This document shows positions 1-7,428 of a DNA stretch of 36,002 bases, in pieces. Positions within the stretch are counted from its first letter, which is position 1. Each line of letters opens with the position of its first letter. The position numbers and the translations under genes are program-made. The stretch is from Pseudomonadota bacterium (lineage in GTDB: Bacteria > Pseudomonadota > Alphaproteobacteria > Rhodospirillales > 2-02-FULL-58-16). The notes below the pieces were generated by a model, which was given only the letters and a program-made list of their open reading frames with translations, was not told the origin of the DNA and made no database searches. The stretch is taken from positions 1 to 36,002 of the forward strand of contig JACZWD010000002.1 in the NCBI GenBank assembly GCA_022572335.1. Direction: 5' to 3'.

Positions 1-54
1 GGGGCGGAAGGAATAAAACGTTTGAGATTCAACGTATTACCTTCGTTTCTTAAA

Positions 55-855
55 TCATTCCTCTTGTTTGGCGCGGCACCACAGGACTTCCATTTCGGCC
101 AGGGTGGCGTCTTCGGGGCGCTTGCCGTCGGCCGCCAGGAGGGCCTCGACGCGGCGGAAACGCCGCCCGAACTTGGCATTTCCCCGCCTCAGCGCCTTCT
201 CCGGGTCCACATCGAACTTGCGCGCCAGGTTGGCGCAGTTGAACAGCAGGTCGCCGATCTCGTCCTCCAGGCGGTCGGCGGCCGCCCCGGCGGCCATCTC
301 GCGCTCGATTTCCCCGATTTCCTCGTGGAACTTCTCGATCACCTGGGCCGGGTCGTCCCAGTCGAAGCCGACCCGCGCCGCCCGCCGTTGCAGCTTCAGG
401 GCCCGGGTGAGGGCGGGCAGGGCAAGGGCGACGCCGTCGAGCACGCTGCCGCCGGCGCCGCCCTGGGAGCCCGCCTTGTTCCGCCGCTCGTTCGCCTTGT
501 GCTCCTCCCAGGCCCGGGTCTGGTCCGCCGCGCCGTCCACCTTGGCGTCGCCGAACACATGGGGATGGCGGCGCACCAGCTTGTCGCAGATGGCCCCGGC
601 CACGTCGTCGAAATCGAAGTGCCCGGCCTCGTCCGCCATGCGCGCATGGAACACCACCTGCAACAGCAGGTCCCCCAGCTCGTCCACCAGTCCGGCCATG
701 TCGTCGCGCTCGATGGCGTCGGCCACCTCGTAGGCCTCCTCGATGGTATGGGGCGCGATGGTGGCGAACGTCTGTTCGACGTCCCACGGGCAGCCTTTAT
801 CCGGATCGCGCAGCAACGCCATGATCTCGACCAGGCGCTTGATGTTGGTGCTCAT
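55..855 (-). CDS. mazG: MazG nucleoside triphosphate pyrophosphohydrolase
   Basis: A 266-residue protein with the two-domain architecture of full-length MazG. This family hydrolyses NTPs and dNTPs to the monophosphate and pyrophosphate, clearing aberrant nucleotides in the cytosol. The N-terminal MazG repeat shows the helix carrying E39, E40 and E43 followed by DELGD at 58-62, the usual acidic Mg-binding set. A second repeat with DEIGD lies near residue 200. Length is normal for the family. The start is an ATG. By context it should be the last gene of the tatD-MBL run, but about 1.6 kb containing phage-like debris separates it from the MBL gene, so it probably now depends on its own promoter. 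Family assignment is secure; substrate preference cannot be read from sequence. Confidence 0.95.
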   Translation of the reverse strand: MSTNIKRLVEIMALLRDPDKGCPWDVEQTFATIAPHTIEEAYEVADAIERDDMAGLVDELGDLLLQVVFHARMADEAGHFDFDDVAGAICDKLVRRHPHVFGDAKVDGAADQTRAWEEHKANERRNKAGSQGGAGGSVLDGVALALPALTRALKLQRRAARVGFDWDDPAQVIEKFHEEIGEIEREMAAGAAADRLEDEIGDLLFNCANLARKFDVDPEKALRRGNAKFGRRFRRVEALLAADGKRPEDATLAEMEVLWCRAKQEE

Positions 856-970
856 GGCAGGCTCCCGAATTTGCCGGCGCGCGCGCCGATCACATGACCC
901 GCGGTGGGGGAGATCACGAAAAACCGAAACGGTCGCCGCCGGGGCGCCACGCCGGAATATCCGGTTGTCG

Positions 971-986
971 CATAATGGATATTATG
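971..986. promoter_or_regulatory. Perfect palindrome upstream of mazG
   Basis: CATAAT and ATTATG form perfect 6-bp arms around a 4-nt spacer, in an AT-rich island about 115 bp upstream of the mazG start. No convincing -35/-10 pair can be fitted around it. It may be an operator or part of the mazG promoter, or simply mark the edge of the phage remnant. The rest of the roughly 250 bp between mazG and the pseudogene shows nothing else. Confidence 0.3.
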
Positions 987-1105
987 GCAAATCGTGGTAT
1001 CTGCTTTTGTCCCAACTGCTTACCTGTCGTTCTCCCGGCGGAATGTCCGCTTCTCGCCCCGCCCAGACCAAGCCGATTCGATCGCCGGGCCGGCACGCTG
1101 AAGCG

Positions 1106-1481
1106 TTACGGGCCGGTGAGACAGACCGACAGCCTACACGACCTCGCCGGCCAAGCCGACTTCAAAGAGCGCTGGAAGACAGCGCGCGCCTCCGATAAAC
1201 CGGCGGCGTTGGCGGTATCGTCCTCGGCCTCCCGGCGCATCGTCGCGAAGTCCGACGCCACCCGAGACGCCGCCCTTCCGAAGTCGGCGACGGCGGCGCC
1301 GATCGCGGCGCCGAAGTCCTCCGGCGTGGCGTGGACGCCGGGGTCACGTAACACCTGGGTGTCGATCTTGGCAACGTCCGCCGGCCCCCCCCGGCACCCG
1401 GCCCTGGCGCCGCGACCTTGGCGCCCGGTCGGTGCGCCGGGGCACCGGCAGGCCTTAGGGTTGGTCGATGATGACGGGCAT
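1106..1481 (-). pseudogene. Degraded phage virion/tail-associated protein, N-terminal fragment
   Basis: An ATG at 1481 begins one base after the TGA of the preceding structural gene (TGAGATG), the coupling typical of phage morphogenesis operons. The frame starts MPVIIDQP and then meets a TAA at 1457-1455. Read past it, the frame continues plausibly to a run of eight C on the plus strand (1385-1392). With seven bases there, the frame would join directly to the next open segment, which contains DTQVLRDPGVHATPEDFGAA and then an alanine-rich helix. That segment resembles the N-terminus of large phage internal-virion or tail proteins. Similarity ends near 1165, and the frame stops at 1106. There are therefore a nonsense codon, a probable frameshift and a lost C-terminus. 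The phage identity is my recollection of similar proteins, not a search result. Confidence 0.5.
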
Positions 1482-1482
1482 C

Positions 1483-2190
1483 TCACGCCCCTTTGAACGT
1501 AGCGATACCCGACGCCCGTTCTTCACTGGTGCCCCCGGACAGCGTCAGGGTGGTGTTTTGCGTGCCGGTCGCGGACAGTATCTTGTAGGCAATACCGATG
1601 GTCAGGCCATCGGCTTCATTGGTTAAACTCCAGGTTTTCGATTGGGTATAGCTGTCCGTCCAGTCGCCGGAACCGGGGACGTTGAAGTCGTCATCGTAAA
1701 ATTGGCAAATCGCAAAGGCGACCTCACTGGCCTGCGCGGTCGTGGCGGTGGTTCCGGTGTCGGCGACAAGACCCGTGCCCCCTGTTTCATCGTTCGACGT
1801 TTGCACGTCGAGGGGCGAAGCCGTCGCCATGCCGGACCACTCCATGATTTGCAGACCGTTTGCCAAGATGTCTTTATTGAACGTGACCGTGAAGGTGCTG
1901 CTTTCCGACGCGCCGGCGACTTTGTAGAAAACAACGACACCTCCGAACGCCTCTATGTTGAGGGTGAAAGCCGTAGACCAGCCGGCGGTCGGCGTTACGG
2001 TGCTCAATCCCCCGTCCCGGAAGAAACCGACGATACCGATCAGAAGGCTGTTCTCAATCGGCGCGCTGTCGAAGGTCGCCGCAATGGAGGTGTTGTTCGT
2101 CTGCTGGCCCGTATCTTTGGTCTGGATCAGCGCGGGACCGGCCCCACCGGCCCCAAACCGGAAGGGGTTGGTTAGAAATGTGCCACTCAT
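1483..2190 (-). CDS. Phage-like beta-sandwich structural protein
   Basis: A 235-residue protein starting at the ATG at 2190, which has a clear AGGAG ribosome site nine bases upstream; a longer in-frame start at 2343 lacks such support. It is rich in Thr, Ser, Gly and aromatic residues and in alternating hydrophobic strands. Segments such as STVTPTAGWSTAF and VVVFYKVAGASESSTFTVTF fit the beta-sandwich proteins found among phage tail or minor virion genes. There is no signal peptide or transmembrane helix. It is followed, with a one-base gap, by the remains of another phage-type gene, and preceded by a 31-codon open frame whose stop overlaps its ribosome site. The gene itself looks intact. Function in the present host is unknown; an extracellular adhesin-like role is an alternative. 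Confidence 0.6.
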   Translation of the reverse strand: MSGTFLTNPFRFGAGGAGPALIQTKDTGQQTNNTSIAATFDSAPIENSLLIGIVGFFRDGGLSTVTPTAGWSTAFTLNIEAFGGVVVFYKVAGASESSTFTVTFNKDILANGLQIMEWSGMATASPLDVQTSNDETGGTGLVADTGTTATTAQASEVAFAICQFYDDDFNVPGSGDWTDSYTQSKTWSLTNEADGLTIGIAYKILSATGTQNTTLTLSGGTSEERASGIATFKGA

Positions 2191-2203
2191 GTCGGTAAAT
2201 CTC

Positions 2204-2299
2204 CTATTTCGAAAACTCCTTGCCGAAACCGGTGTAGGACGCGGTCCCGGCGCGGAAAAAGTCTCCGCGGGCGCCGCCTCCCGGCCACGGTTCGGCCAT
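2204..2299 (-). CDS. Possible 31-residue peptide upstream of the phage-like gene
   Basis: An ATG at 2299 is preceded by GGGAG at about eight bases. It opens a 31-codon frame ending in TAG at 2206-2204, inside the ribosome site of the next gene. The C-terminal half (DFFRAGTASYTGFGKEFSK) reads like ordinary protein sequence rather than GC-rich shadow. It may be a small phage gene, or the remaining end of a larger upstream phage gene. I do not recognise a family. Confidence 0.35.
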   Translation of the reverse strand: MAEPWPGGGARGDFFRAGTASYTGFGKEFSK

Positions 2300-2457
2300 T
2301 GCCCGTCACTCCCGGGCCGTTTCACTGGGATGAAGGTGGGCAAATGGAAAGCGCGCGGTCCAGGGGAATATATTCACAGGATTACGCACGCACCGCGGGC
2401 GCCGCGGCGCCTGGCAACGCCAGCGGAGTCTCCGTCGTCGGGCGTTTCGATGCGCGT

Positions 2458-3240
2458 TCAGCCGGCGTCCGTTTCCACCACCATGCCGTCGTAGGCCGGC
2501 TCCACCCCATCGGGCAGCCGCGCGCGAAGGGTGTCGTAATCCAGGCGCCCGCTCAGGTGCGTCAGCACGGCGCGTTTCGGCTTCACGCGCTCGATCCAGG
2601 CCAGGGCCTTGTCCACGTGGGCGTGGGTCGGATGGGGCTCGTCGACCAGGGTCCCGATGATCCACGCCTCGACGCCGGCCAGCACATCGAAGGCGTACTC
2701 GGGCAGCTCCAACACGTCGGTGGAATACGCGATGGGCCCGAAGCGGAAGCCCTGGGTGCGGATGTGGCCGTGATCCTGCTCGAACGTCGCCACATCGATA
2801 TCGCCGACGCGGAAGGAATCGCCGCTCTTGAACTCATGGGCGATCAGGGTCGGCTTGTAGAAGAAATCGGTGCCCTCGGGCAAGGGCCTGACCACGTAGG
2901 GGAACCGGTTGCGGATGGTTTCCCAGGTGGCGGCGTCGGCATAGGTATCGAGCGGCCGGTTCATCACCCGGTTGATGGCCCTGAGGTCGTCTATGCCATG
3001 CAGGTGGTCGGCGTGCGAATGGGTGTACAGCACGGCGTCGAGGCGTTCCACCCCGCTGTCCAGCAGTTGCTGGCGCAAATCCGGCGACGTGTCCACGAGA
3101 ACCGTGGTCTTGGCGTTTTCCACCAGGATGGAGGAACGAAGCCGCCGGTTGCGCGGGTTCGCCGGGTCGCAGTTGCCCCATCCGGCGCCGACCACGGGCG
3201 TGCCGCCGGAGTGGCCGCTTCCGAGAATCGTCACCCGCAC
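2458..3240 (-). CDS. MBL-fold metallo-hydrolase (PhnP/RNase Z-like)
   Basis: A 260-residue metallo-beta-lactamase-fold hydrolase. The hallmark motif T-H-S-H-A-D-H at 73-79 supplies H74, H76, D78 and H79. Further likely metal ligands are the His of DHGH, the Asp of STDVLELP and the His of LTHLSG near the C-terminus. The N-terminal GSGHSGGTP segment is typical of the PhnP-like branch, whose studied members act on cyclic phosphates; the substrate here is unknown. The start is a GTG at 3240 that overlaps the end of tatD by 10 bp, so it is translationally coupled. In related genomes this gene follows tatD and precedes mazG. Family assignment is firm; a specific reaction is not claimed. Confidence 0.9.
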   Translation of the reverse strand: MRVTILGSGHSGGTPVVGAGWGNCDPANPRNRRLRSSILVENAKTTVLVDTSPDLRQQLLDSGVERLDAVLYTHSHADHLHGIDDLRAINRVMNRPLDTYADAATWETIRNRFPYVVRPLPEGTDFFYKPTLIAHEFKSGDSFRVGDIDVATFEQDHGHIRTQGFRFGPIAYSTDVLELPEYAFDVLAGVEAWIIGTLVDEPHPTHAHVDKALAWIERVKPKRAVLTHLSGRLDYDTLRARLPDGVEPAYDGMVVETDAG

Positions 3241-4037
3241 GAGGCCGCCTCCTCCCGGGTGCGCCGGGCCTTGGCGAACAGGCGGAAGAAGTTGTCCGTG
3301 GTCGCCCGTGCCAGGGCATCCGCTTCCATCCCCTTCACCGCGGCCAGTTCGGCCGCGGTGAAGGCGGTGAACGCCGGTTCGTTGCGCTTCCCCCTTTTCG
3401 GCACCGGCGCCAGGTACGGCGCGTCGGTTTCCACCAGAAGGCGGTCCAACGGAACCGCCCGCGCCGTCGCGCGCAGGTCATCGGAGCGCTTGAAGGTGAC
3501 GATGCCGGAAAAGGAGATATGGAACCCGAGCTCGAGCGCGCTGTCGGCGAGCGCGCGGCCGGCGGTGAAACAGTGAAGGAGGCCGGAGAACGCGCCCTTG
3601 GCGTGTTCTTCGCGCAGAATCCCGGCGGTGTCCGCGTCCGCTTCGCGGGTGTGGACGATCAGGGGCAGGCCGCTCTCGCGGGCCGCGGCGATGTGGACGC
3701 GGAAGCTCCGCCGCTGGCTCTCCCTGGGGCTGTGCTCGTAGTAATAGTCGAGCCCGGTTTCGCCAAGGCCCACGACCTTGGGATGGCGGGCCAGGCGCAC
3801 CAGGTGTTCGGCCGTGACCTCGGGTTCGCTGGCCGCCTCGTGGGGGTGGATGCCGACGGTGCAAAAGACGTTGTCGTATGCCTCCGCCACGGCCAGCACG
3901 CCGTCGAACCGGGTGACATGGGTGCAGATGGTCAGCATCCAGCCGATCCCGGCGTCGCCGGCGCGGACGATCACCTCGTCCAGTTCGTCGGCGAAATCCG
4001 GAAAGTCCAGGTGGCAGTGGCTGTCGACCAGGGTCAC
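3231..4037 (-). CDS. tatD: TatD family metal-dependent hydrolase/DNase
   Basis: A 268-residue TatD-family TIM-barrel enzyme. Visible metal-binding motifs are D5-S-H7-C-H9 at the N-terminus, GETGLDYYY (catalytic Glu), LIVHTREA, LHCFTA and ETDAPYLAP near the C-terminus. TatD proteins are Mg-dependent nucleases, and D-aminoacyl-tRNA deacylation has also been reported in the family. The start is a GTG at 4037 that overlaps the metG stop in a GTGA arrangement, and its own end overlaps the MBL gene by 10 bp, so metG, tatD and the MBL gene form one translational chain. An open frame continues upstream opposite metG codons, but it is out of frame with metG and has no domain, so it was not used for the start. 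Confidence 0.95.
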   Translation of the reverse strand: MTLVDSHCHLDFPDFADELDEVIVRAGDAGIGWMLTICTHVTRFDGVLAVAEAYDNVFCTVGIHPHEAASEPEVTAEHLVRLARHPKVVGLGETGLDYYYEHSPRESQRRSFRVHIAAARESGLPLIVHTREADADTAGILREEHAKGAFSGLLHCFTAGRALADSALELGFHISFSGIVTFKRSDDLRATARAVPLDRLLVETDAPYLAPVPKRGKRNEPAFTAFTAAELAAVKGMEADALARATTDNFFRLFAKARRTREEAASCG

Positions 4038-5611
4038 GAGGCGGCCTCCGCGTCCGCGCCGGCGTAGCGCGGGAAGATGCCTTCCGGCTTGGGCAGCGCG
4101 GTGCCCGGCTTCAGCGCGTGGCCGGGGCCGAGGCAGGCGAAGGTGCGGGCATCCTCGGGCACCGCCAGCTGGTCCAGCATGCGCCCGCAGGAACCGGGCA
4201 TGAACGGCTGGCCGAGGACGGCCAGATGGCGGATGGCCTCGGTCAGCACGTAAAGCACCGTGTTCATGCGTTCGGGCTCGTTTTTCCTGAGCGTCCACGG
4301 CGCCTGGCGGTCGATATAGCCGTTGGCGGCGCGCACCACCGTCCACATCGTCTCCAGCGCTTCGTGGAAGGCCTGCTGATCGACGCTGGCCCGCATCCCG
4401 GCGAGAAGGCCGTGGGCCGCGGCCAACAGCGCCTCGTCCTCTCCGGCCAGGGCGCCGGGCGCCGGCACCGCGCCGCCGCAGTTGCGGTTGACCATGGACA
4501 GCACCCGCTGGGCCAGGTTGCCCAGGTCGTTGGCCAGGTCCCCGTTCAGGCGGCCGACCATGGCCCGGTGCGAGAAGTCGCCGTCGCTGCCGAACGGCAC
4601 CTCGCGCAGCAGGAAATAGCGCACCGGGTCGAGGCCGTAGCGCTCGACCAGTGCGACCGGGTCGATGATGTTGCCCAGGGACTTGGAGATCTTCTGTCCC
4701 TCGTTGGTCCACCAGCCGTGGGCAAAGACCCGTTTCGGCGGCTCCAGGTCCGCCGCCATCAGGAAGGCCGGCCAAAAGACGGCGTGAAAGCGCACGATGT
4801 CCTTGCCCACCATGTGCAGGTCGGCCGGCCAATAGGCGGCATACTCGCCGCCTTCGGTCTGCGGATAGCCGACGGCGGTAATGTAGTTGGTCAGCGCGTC
4901 CAGCCACACGTACATGATGTGGTCCGCGTCTCCGGGCACGGGCACGCCCCAGGTGAAACTGGTGCGCGAGACGGAGAGGTCCCTGAGGCCCCCCTTGACG
5001 AAAGCGATCACCTCGTTGCGCCGGGTCCGGGGCAGGATGAAGCCGGGGTTGTCCTCGTAGAACCGGAGCAGGGGCTCCTGCCAGGCGGAAAGCCGGAAAA
5101 AGTAGCTCGGTTCCTCCACCCATTCCACTTCGGCGCCGGTGGGGGCGATTTTCCCCGTCCCCTCCCCTTTCCCGCCGGGGGCGTCGGTGAGCTCGCTCTC
5201 GGCGTAGAACGCCTCGTCGCGCACCGCGTACCAGCCGGCGTAGGTGCCCAGATAGATCTGGTCGCGCTCCTTCAGCCGCGTCCACAGCGCCTGGCAGGCG
5301 CGGATGTGCCGTTCCTCGGTGGTGCGGACGAAGTCGTCGTTGGTGAACTGCATGGACCCGGACAGGTCGCGGAAGTTCTGCGACATCCTGTCGGTGAAGG
5401 CGCCGGGCTCCATGCCGGATTGGCGCGCCGACTTTTCCACCTTCTGGCCGTGTTCGTCGGTACCGGTCAGAAACTTCACGTCGTATCCGTCCAGGCGCTT
5501 GAAACGGGCCAGCACGTCACAGGCAAGGGTCGTGTAGGCGTGCCCGATGTGGGGCACGTCGTTCACGTAATAGATCGGCGTGGTGACGTAAAAGCGCTTG
5601 CGCACCGGCAT
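4034..5611 (-). CDS. metG: Methionyl-tRNA synthetase (zinc-less type)
   Basis: A 525-residue class I aminoacyl-tRNA synthetase that charges tRNA-Met. HIGH stands at 21-24 and the KMSKS loop appears as KISKS near residue 305. The connective domain (around TYAGWYAVRDEAFYAESEL) lacks the CxxC zinc knuckles of the E. coli type, as in the short MetG2 form common in alphaproteobacteria. No C-terminal EMAP-like tRNA-binding domain follows, so the protein ends after the anticodon-binding helical domain. The ATG at 5611 is chosen because PVRKRFYVTTPIYY is the conserved N-terminus and AGGAG lies about nine bases upstream; the open frame continues a further 59 codons with no family similarity. The gene lies 49 bp after holB and overlaps tatD by 4 bp. 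Confidence 0.97.
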   Translation of the reverse strand: MPVRKRFYVTTPIYYVNDVPHIGHAYTTLACDVLARFKRLDGYDVKFLTGTDEHGQKVEKSARQSGMEPGAFTDRMSQNFRDLSGSMQFTNDDFVRTTEERHIRACQALWTRLKERDQIYLGTYAGWYAVRDEAFYAESELTDAPGGKGEGTGKIAPTGAEVEWVEEPSYFFRLSAWQEPLLRFYEDNPGFILPRTRRNEVIAFVKGGLRDLSVSRTSFTWGVPVPGDADHIMYVWLDALTNYITAVGYPQTEGGEYAAYWPADLHMVGKDIVRFHAVFWPAFLMAADLEPPKRVFAHGWWTNEGQKISKSLGNIIDPVALVERYGLDPVRYFLLREVPFGSDGDFSHRAMVGRLNGDLANDLGNLAQRVLSMVNRNCGGAVPAPGALAGEDEALLAAAHGLLAGMRASVDQQAFHEALETMWTVVRAANGYIDRQAPWTLRKNEPERMNTVLYVLTEAIRHLAVLGQPFMPGSCGRMLDQLAVPEDARTFACLGPGHALKPGTALPKPEGIFPRYAGADAEAAS

Positions 5612-5660
5612 CGCGGCTGTCTCCTGCACGGCTTTACCTAATGAACGCAACGGATGGAGA

Positions 5661-6791
5661 TCAAGGGCGGACAGCGCTGTCGAGGGCGAGAAAAACGTTG
5701 AGAACCACCTGCTTGCGGTCCAGGCCGGACTCCTCGGCCTGGGCCAGCAGGCGGTTGGTCTTTTCCCACACCTCCAGCCATCGATCAAGGCCGCCGGCCC
5801 GGAAAAGGCGTTCGATCAGCGCCCGCTCGCGGCCCGGCATCCCTTCCCCGGCGCCCTTGCCGCCCCGCGCGCCGAACAGGATCAGCCGCCCCAGCCACCA
5901 GCGCAACAGATCGCCGACCACGCGGAAGGCGTCGTCGGCGCCCGGCTTGGCGACCCGGTCGCCGAGCGCATGCACGCCGGCAACGTCCAGCCCGGGCAGG
6001 GTTTCCAGCAGGTCCACCAGGCTCCGGTAGAGATCCAGGCCGCCGTCGGCGGCCAGGACCAGGGCCCGCCCGACGCTCCCGTCCGCCAGCCGGGCCAGCT
6101 CGGCCGTGTCTTCGGCGCCCAGACCGGGCCGGAATTCGGCGACCAGCGACGCCACCACGTCGTCTGCGAGGGGTTTGAGGACCAGCCTGCGGCAGCGCGA
6201 GCGGATGGTCGGCAGCAGGCGGCCCGGGACATGGCTGACCAACAGCAGTACGGCGCGCCGGGGCGGTTCCTCCAGGACCTTGAGCACGGCGTTGGCGGCG
6301 TTGCTGTTCATCTCGTCGGCGCTGTCGATGACGACGACGCGCCAGCCCCCCTCGGCGGCGGTCAGGCCGAGGAAGGCGCCGACGGCGCGCACGTCGTCGA
6401 CGATGATCTCGGTGCGCAGCCGCCCCTTCTTTTCGTCCCAGCCCCGCTCCACGGTCAGCAGGTCGGCGTGGCCGCCGGCGGCGGCGCGGCGAAACACAGG
6501 TACGTCCGGGGCGACATACAAGGTGTCGGGCGGGGGCTCCGCGAACAGGCTCTCCGCGCTCCCTCCGCCGTGGGCCAGGAGGAAGCGGGCGAAGCGGAAC
6601 GCCAGGGTCGCCTTGCCGATGCCCCTGGGCCCCGAGATCAGCCAGGCATGGGCCAGCCGCCCGGATTTGAAGGCCTCCAGGAGGACGCTCTCGGCCGCGG
6701 CGTGGCCGGCCAGATCGGGGTTTGCGCGCGGCGGCGGCGGCCCGTCCTCGCCGGACGGGGCGTCATCGGGGGGGATCCGCTCGGGGCTCAC
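5661..6791 (-). CDS. holB: DNA polymerase III subunit delta-prime
   Basis: A 376-residue AAA+ clamp-loader subunit. The P-loop-like segment GPRGIGK is at 54-60. It is followed by the conserved VVVIDSADEMN (Walker B region), NAVLKVLEEPP, and SRCRRLVLKPL after the sensor segment. Delta-prime is the rigid stator of the clamp loader that opens the beta clamp at primer termini. The cysteine zinc module of enterobacterial delta-prime is absent, as often in alphaproteobacteria. The start is a GTG at 6791 overlapping the tmk stop by 4 bp (GTGA); the preceding open sequence is antisense-like and overlaps tmk. The tmk-holB pairing is a very common conserved order. Confidence 0.95.
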   Translation of the reverse strand: MSPERIPPDDAPSGEDGPPPPRANPDLAGHAAAESVLLEAFKSGRLAHAWLISGPRGIGKATLAFRFARFLLAHGGGSAESLFAEPPPDTLYVAPDVPVFRRAAAGGHADLLTVERGWDEKKGRLRTEIIVDDVRAVGAFLGLTAAEGGWRVVVIDSADEMNSNAANAVLKVLEEPPRRAVLLLVSHVPGRLLPTIRSRCRRLVLKPLADDVVASLVAEFRPGLGAEDTAELARLADGSVGRALVLAADGGLDLYRSLVDLLETLPGLDVAGVHALGDRVAKPGADDAFRVVGDLLRWWLGRLILFGARGGKGAGEGMPGRERALIERLFRAGGLDRWLEVWEKTNRLLAQAEESGLDRKQVVLNVFLALDSAVRP

Positions 6792-7426
6792 GCCGCCATC
6801 CCGCCCAGGCGTTTTTGCACGAGGGTGCGGATCATTTTCTGCACCTCCTCGACGGATTGCGCGGCGTCGACCACGGCGCAGCGTTCGGGGGCGCGCCGGG
6901 CGATGTCCAGGAAACCGTCGCGTACGCGGCCATGAAAATCCCGCTCCATGCGCTCGTAGCGGTCCTCGCGCCCGGCCTTGGCCGCCGCCCGCTCCAGGCC
7001 GGAGTCCGCGGGCAGGTCGAGGATCACCGTCAGGTCGGGGGCGAAATCGCCGACCACCCACTCATGGAGCCGGGCGATGGCGTCGCGTCCCAGCTCCAGG
7101 CCGTACCCCTGGTAGGCCATGGTCGAATCGGCAAATCGGTCGCACACCACCCAGCGCCCGGCGTCGAGCGCCGGAAAGATCGTGTGCACGAGATGCTCGC
7201 GCCGGGCCGCGTAATGGAGCAGCGCCTCGGTGACGGGCTCCCAGCGGGATACGCCGCCTTCTACTAGTAGACGCCGGATGTCCTCGGCGCCCGGCGCCCC
7301 CCCGGGCTCGCGGGTGACGACGACATCGATCCCGGCGCCGCGCAGGCCCTCGCCCAGCAACGCCGCGTGGGTCGACTTGCCGGCGCCCTCCCCGCCTTCG
7401 AGCGTGATGAATTTCCCCCGTGCCAT
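6788..7426 (-). CDS. tmk: Thymidylate kinase
   Basis: A 212-residue dTMP kinase converting dTMP to dTDP with ATP, an essential step of dTTP supply. The P-loop GGEGAGKST is at 11-19, the DR motif appears as CDRFADSTMAYQG, and the LID segment contains REDRYERME. Length is typical. The ATG at 7426 lies two bases after the TAG of the D-Ala-D-Ala carboxypeptidase gene, so the two are coupled, and the end overlaps holB by 4 bp. Its position between a wall gene and a replication gene is a frequent alphaproteobacterial arrangement. Confidence 0.97.
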   Translation of the reverse strand: MARGKFITLEGGEGAGKSTHAALLGEGLRGAGIDVVVTREPGGAPGAEDIRRLLVEGGVSRWEPVTEALLHYAARREHLVHTIFPALDAGRWVVCDRFADSTMAYQGYGLELGRDAIARLHEWVVGDFAPDLTVILDLPADSGLERAAAKAGREDRYERMERDFHGRVRDGFLDIARRAPERCAVVDAAQSVEEVQKMIRTLVQKRLGGMAA

Positions 7427-7428
7427 GG

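Noticed and set aside
4038..5285. Upstream extension of the tatD frame through metG
   Set aside because: The extension is out of frame with metG and is a Gly/Arg-rich shadow; the TatD fold begins at the GTG at 4037.
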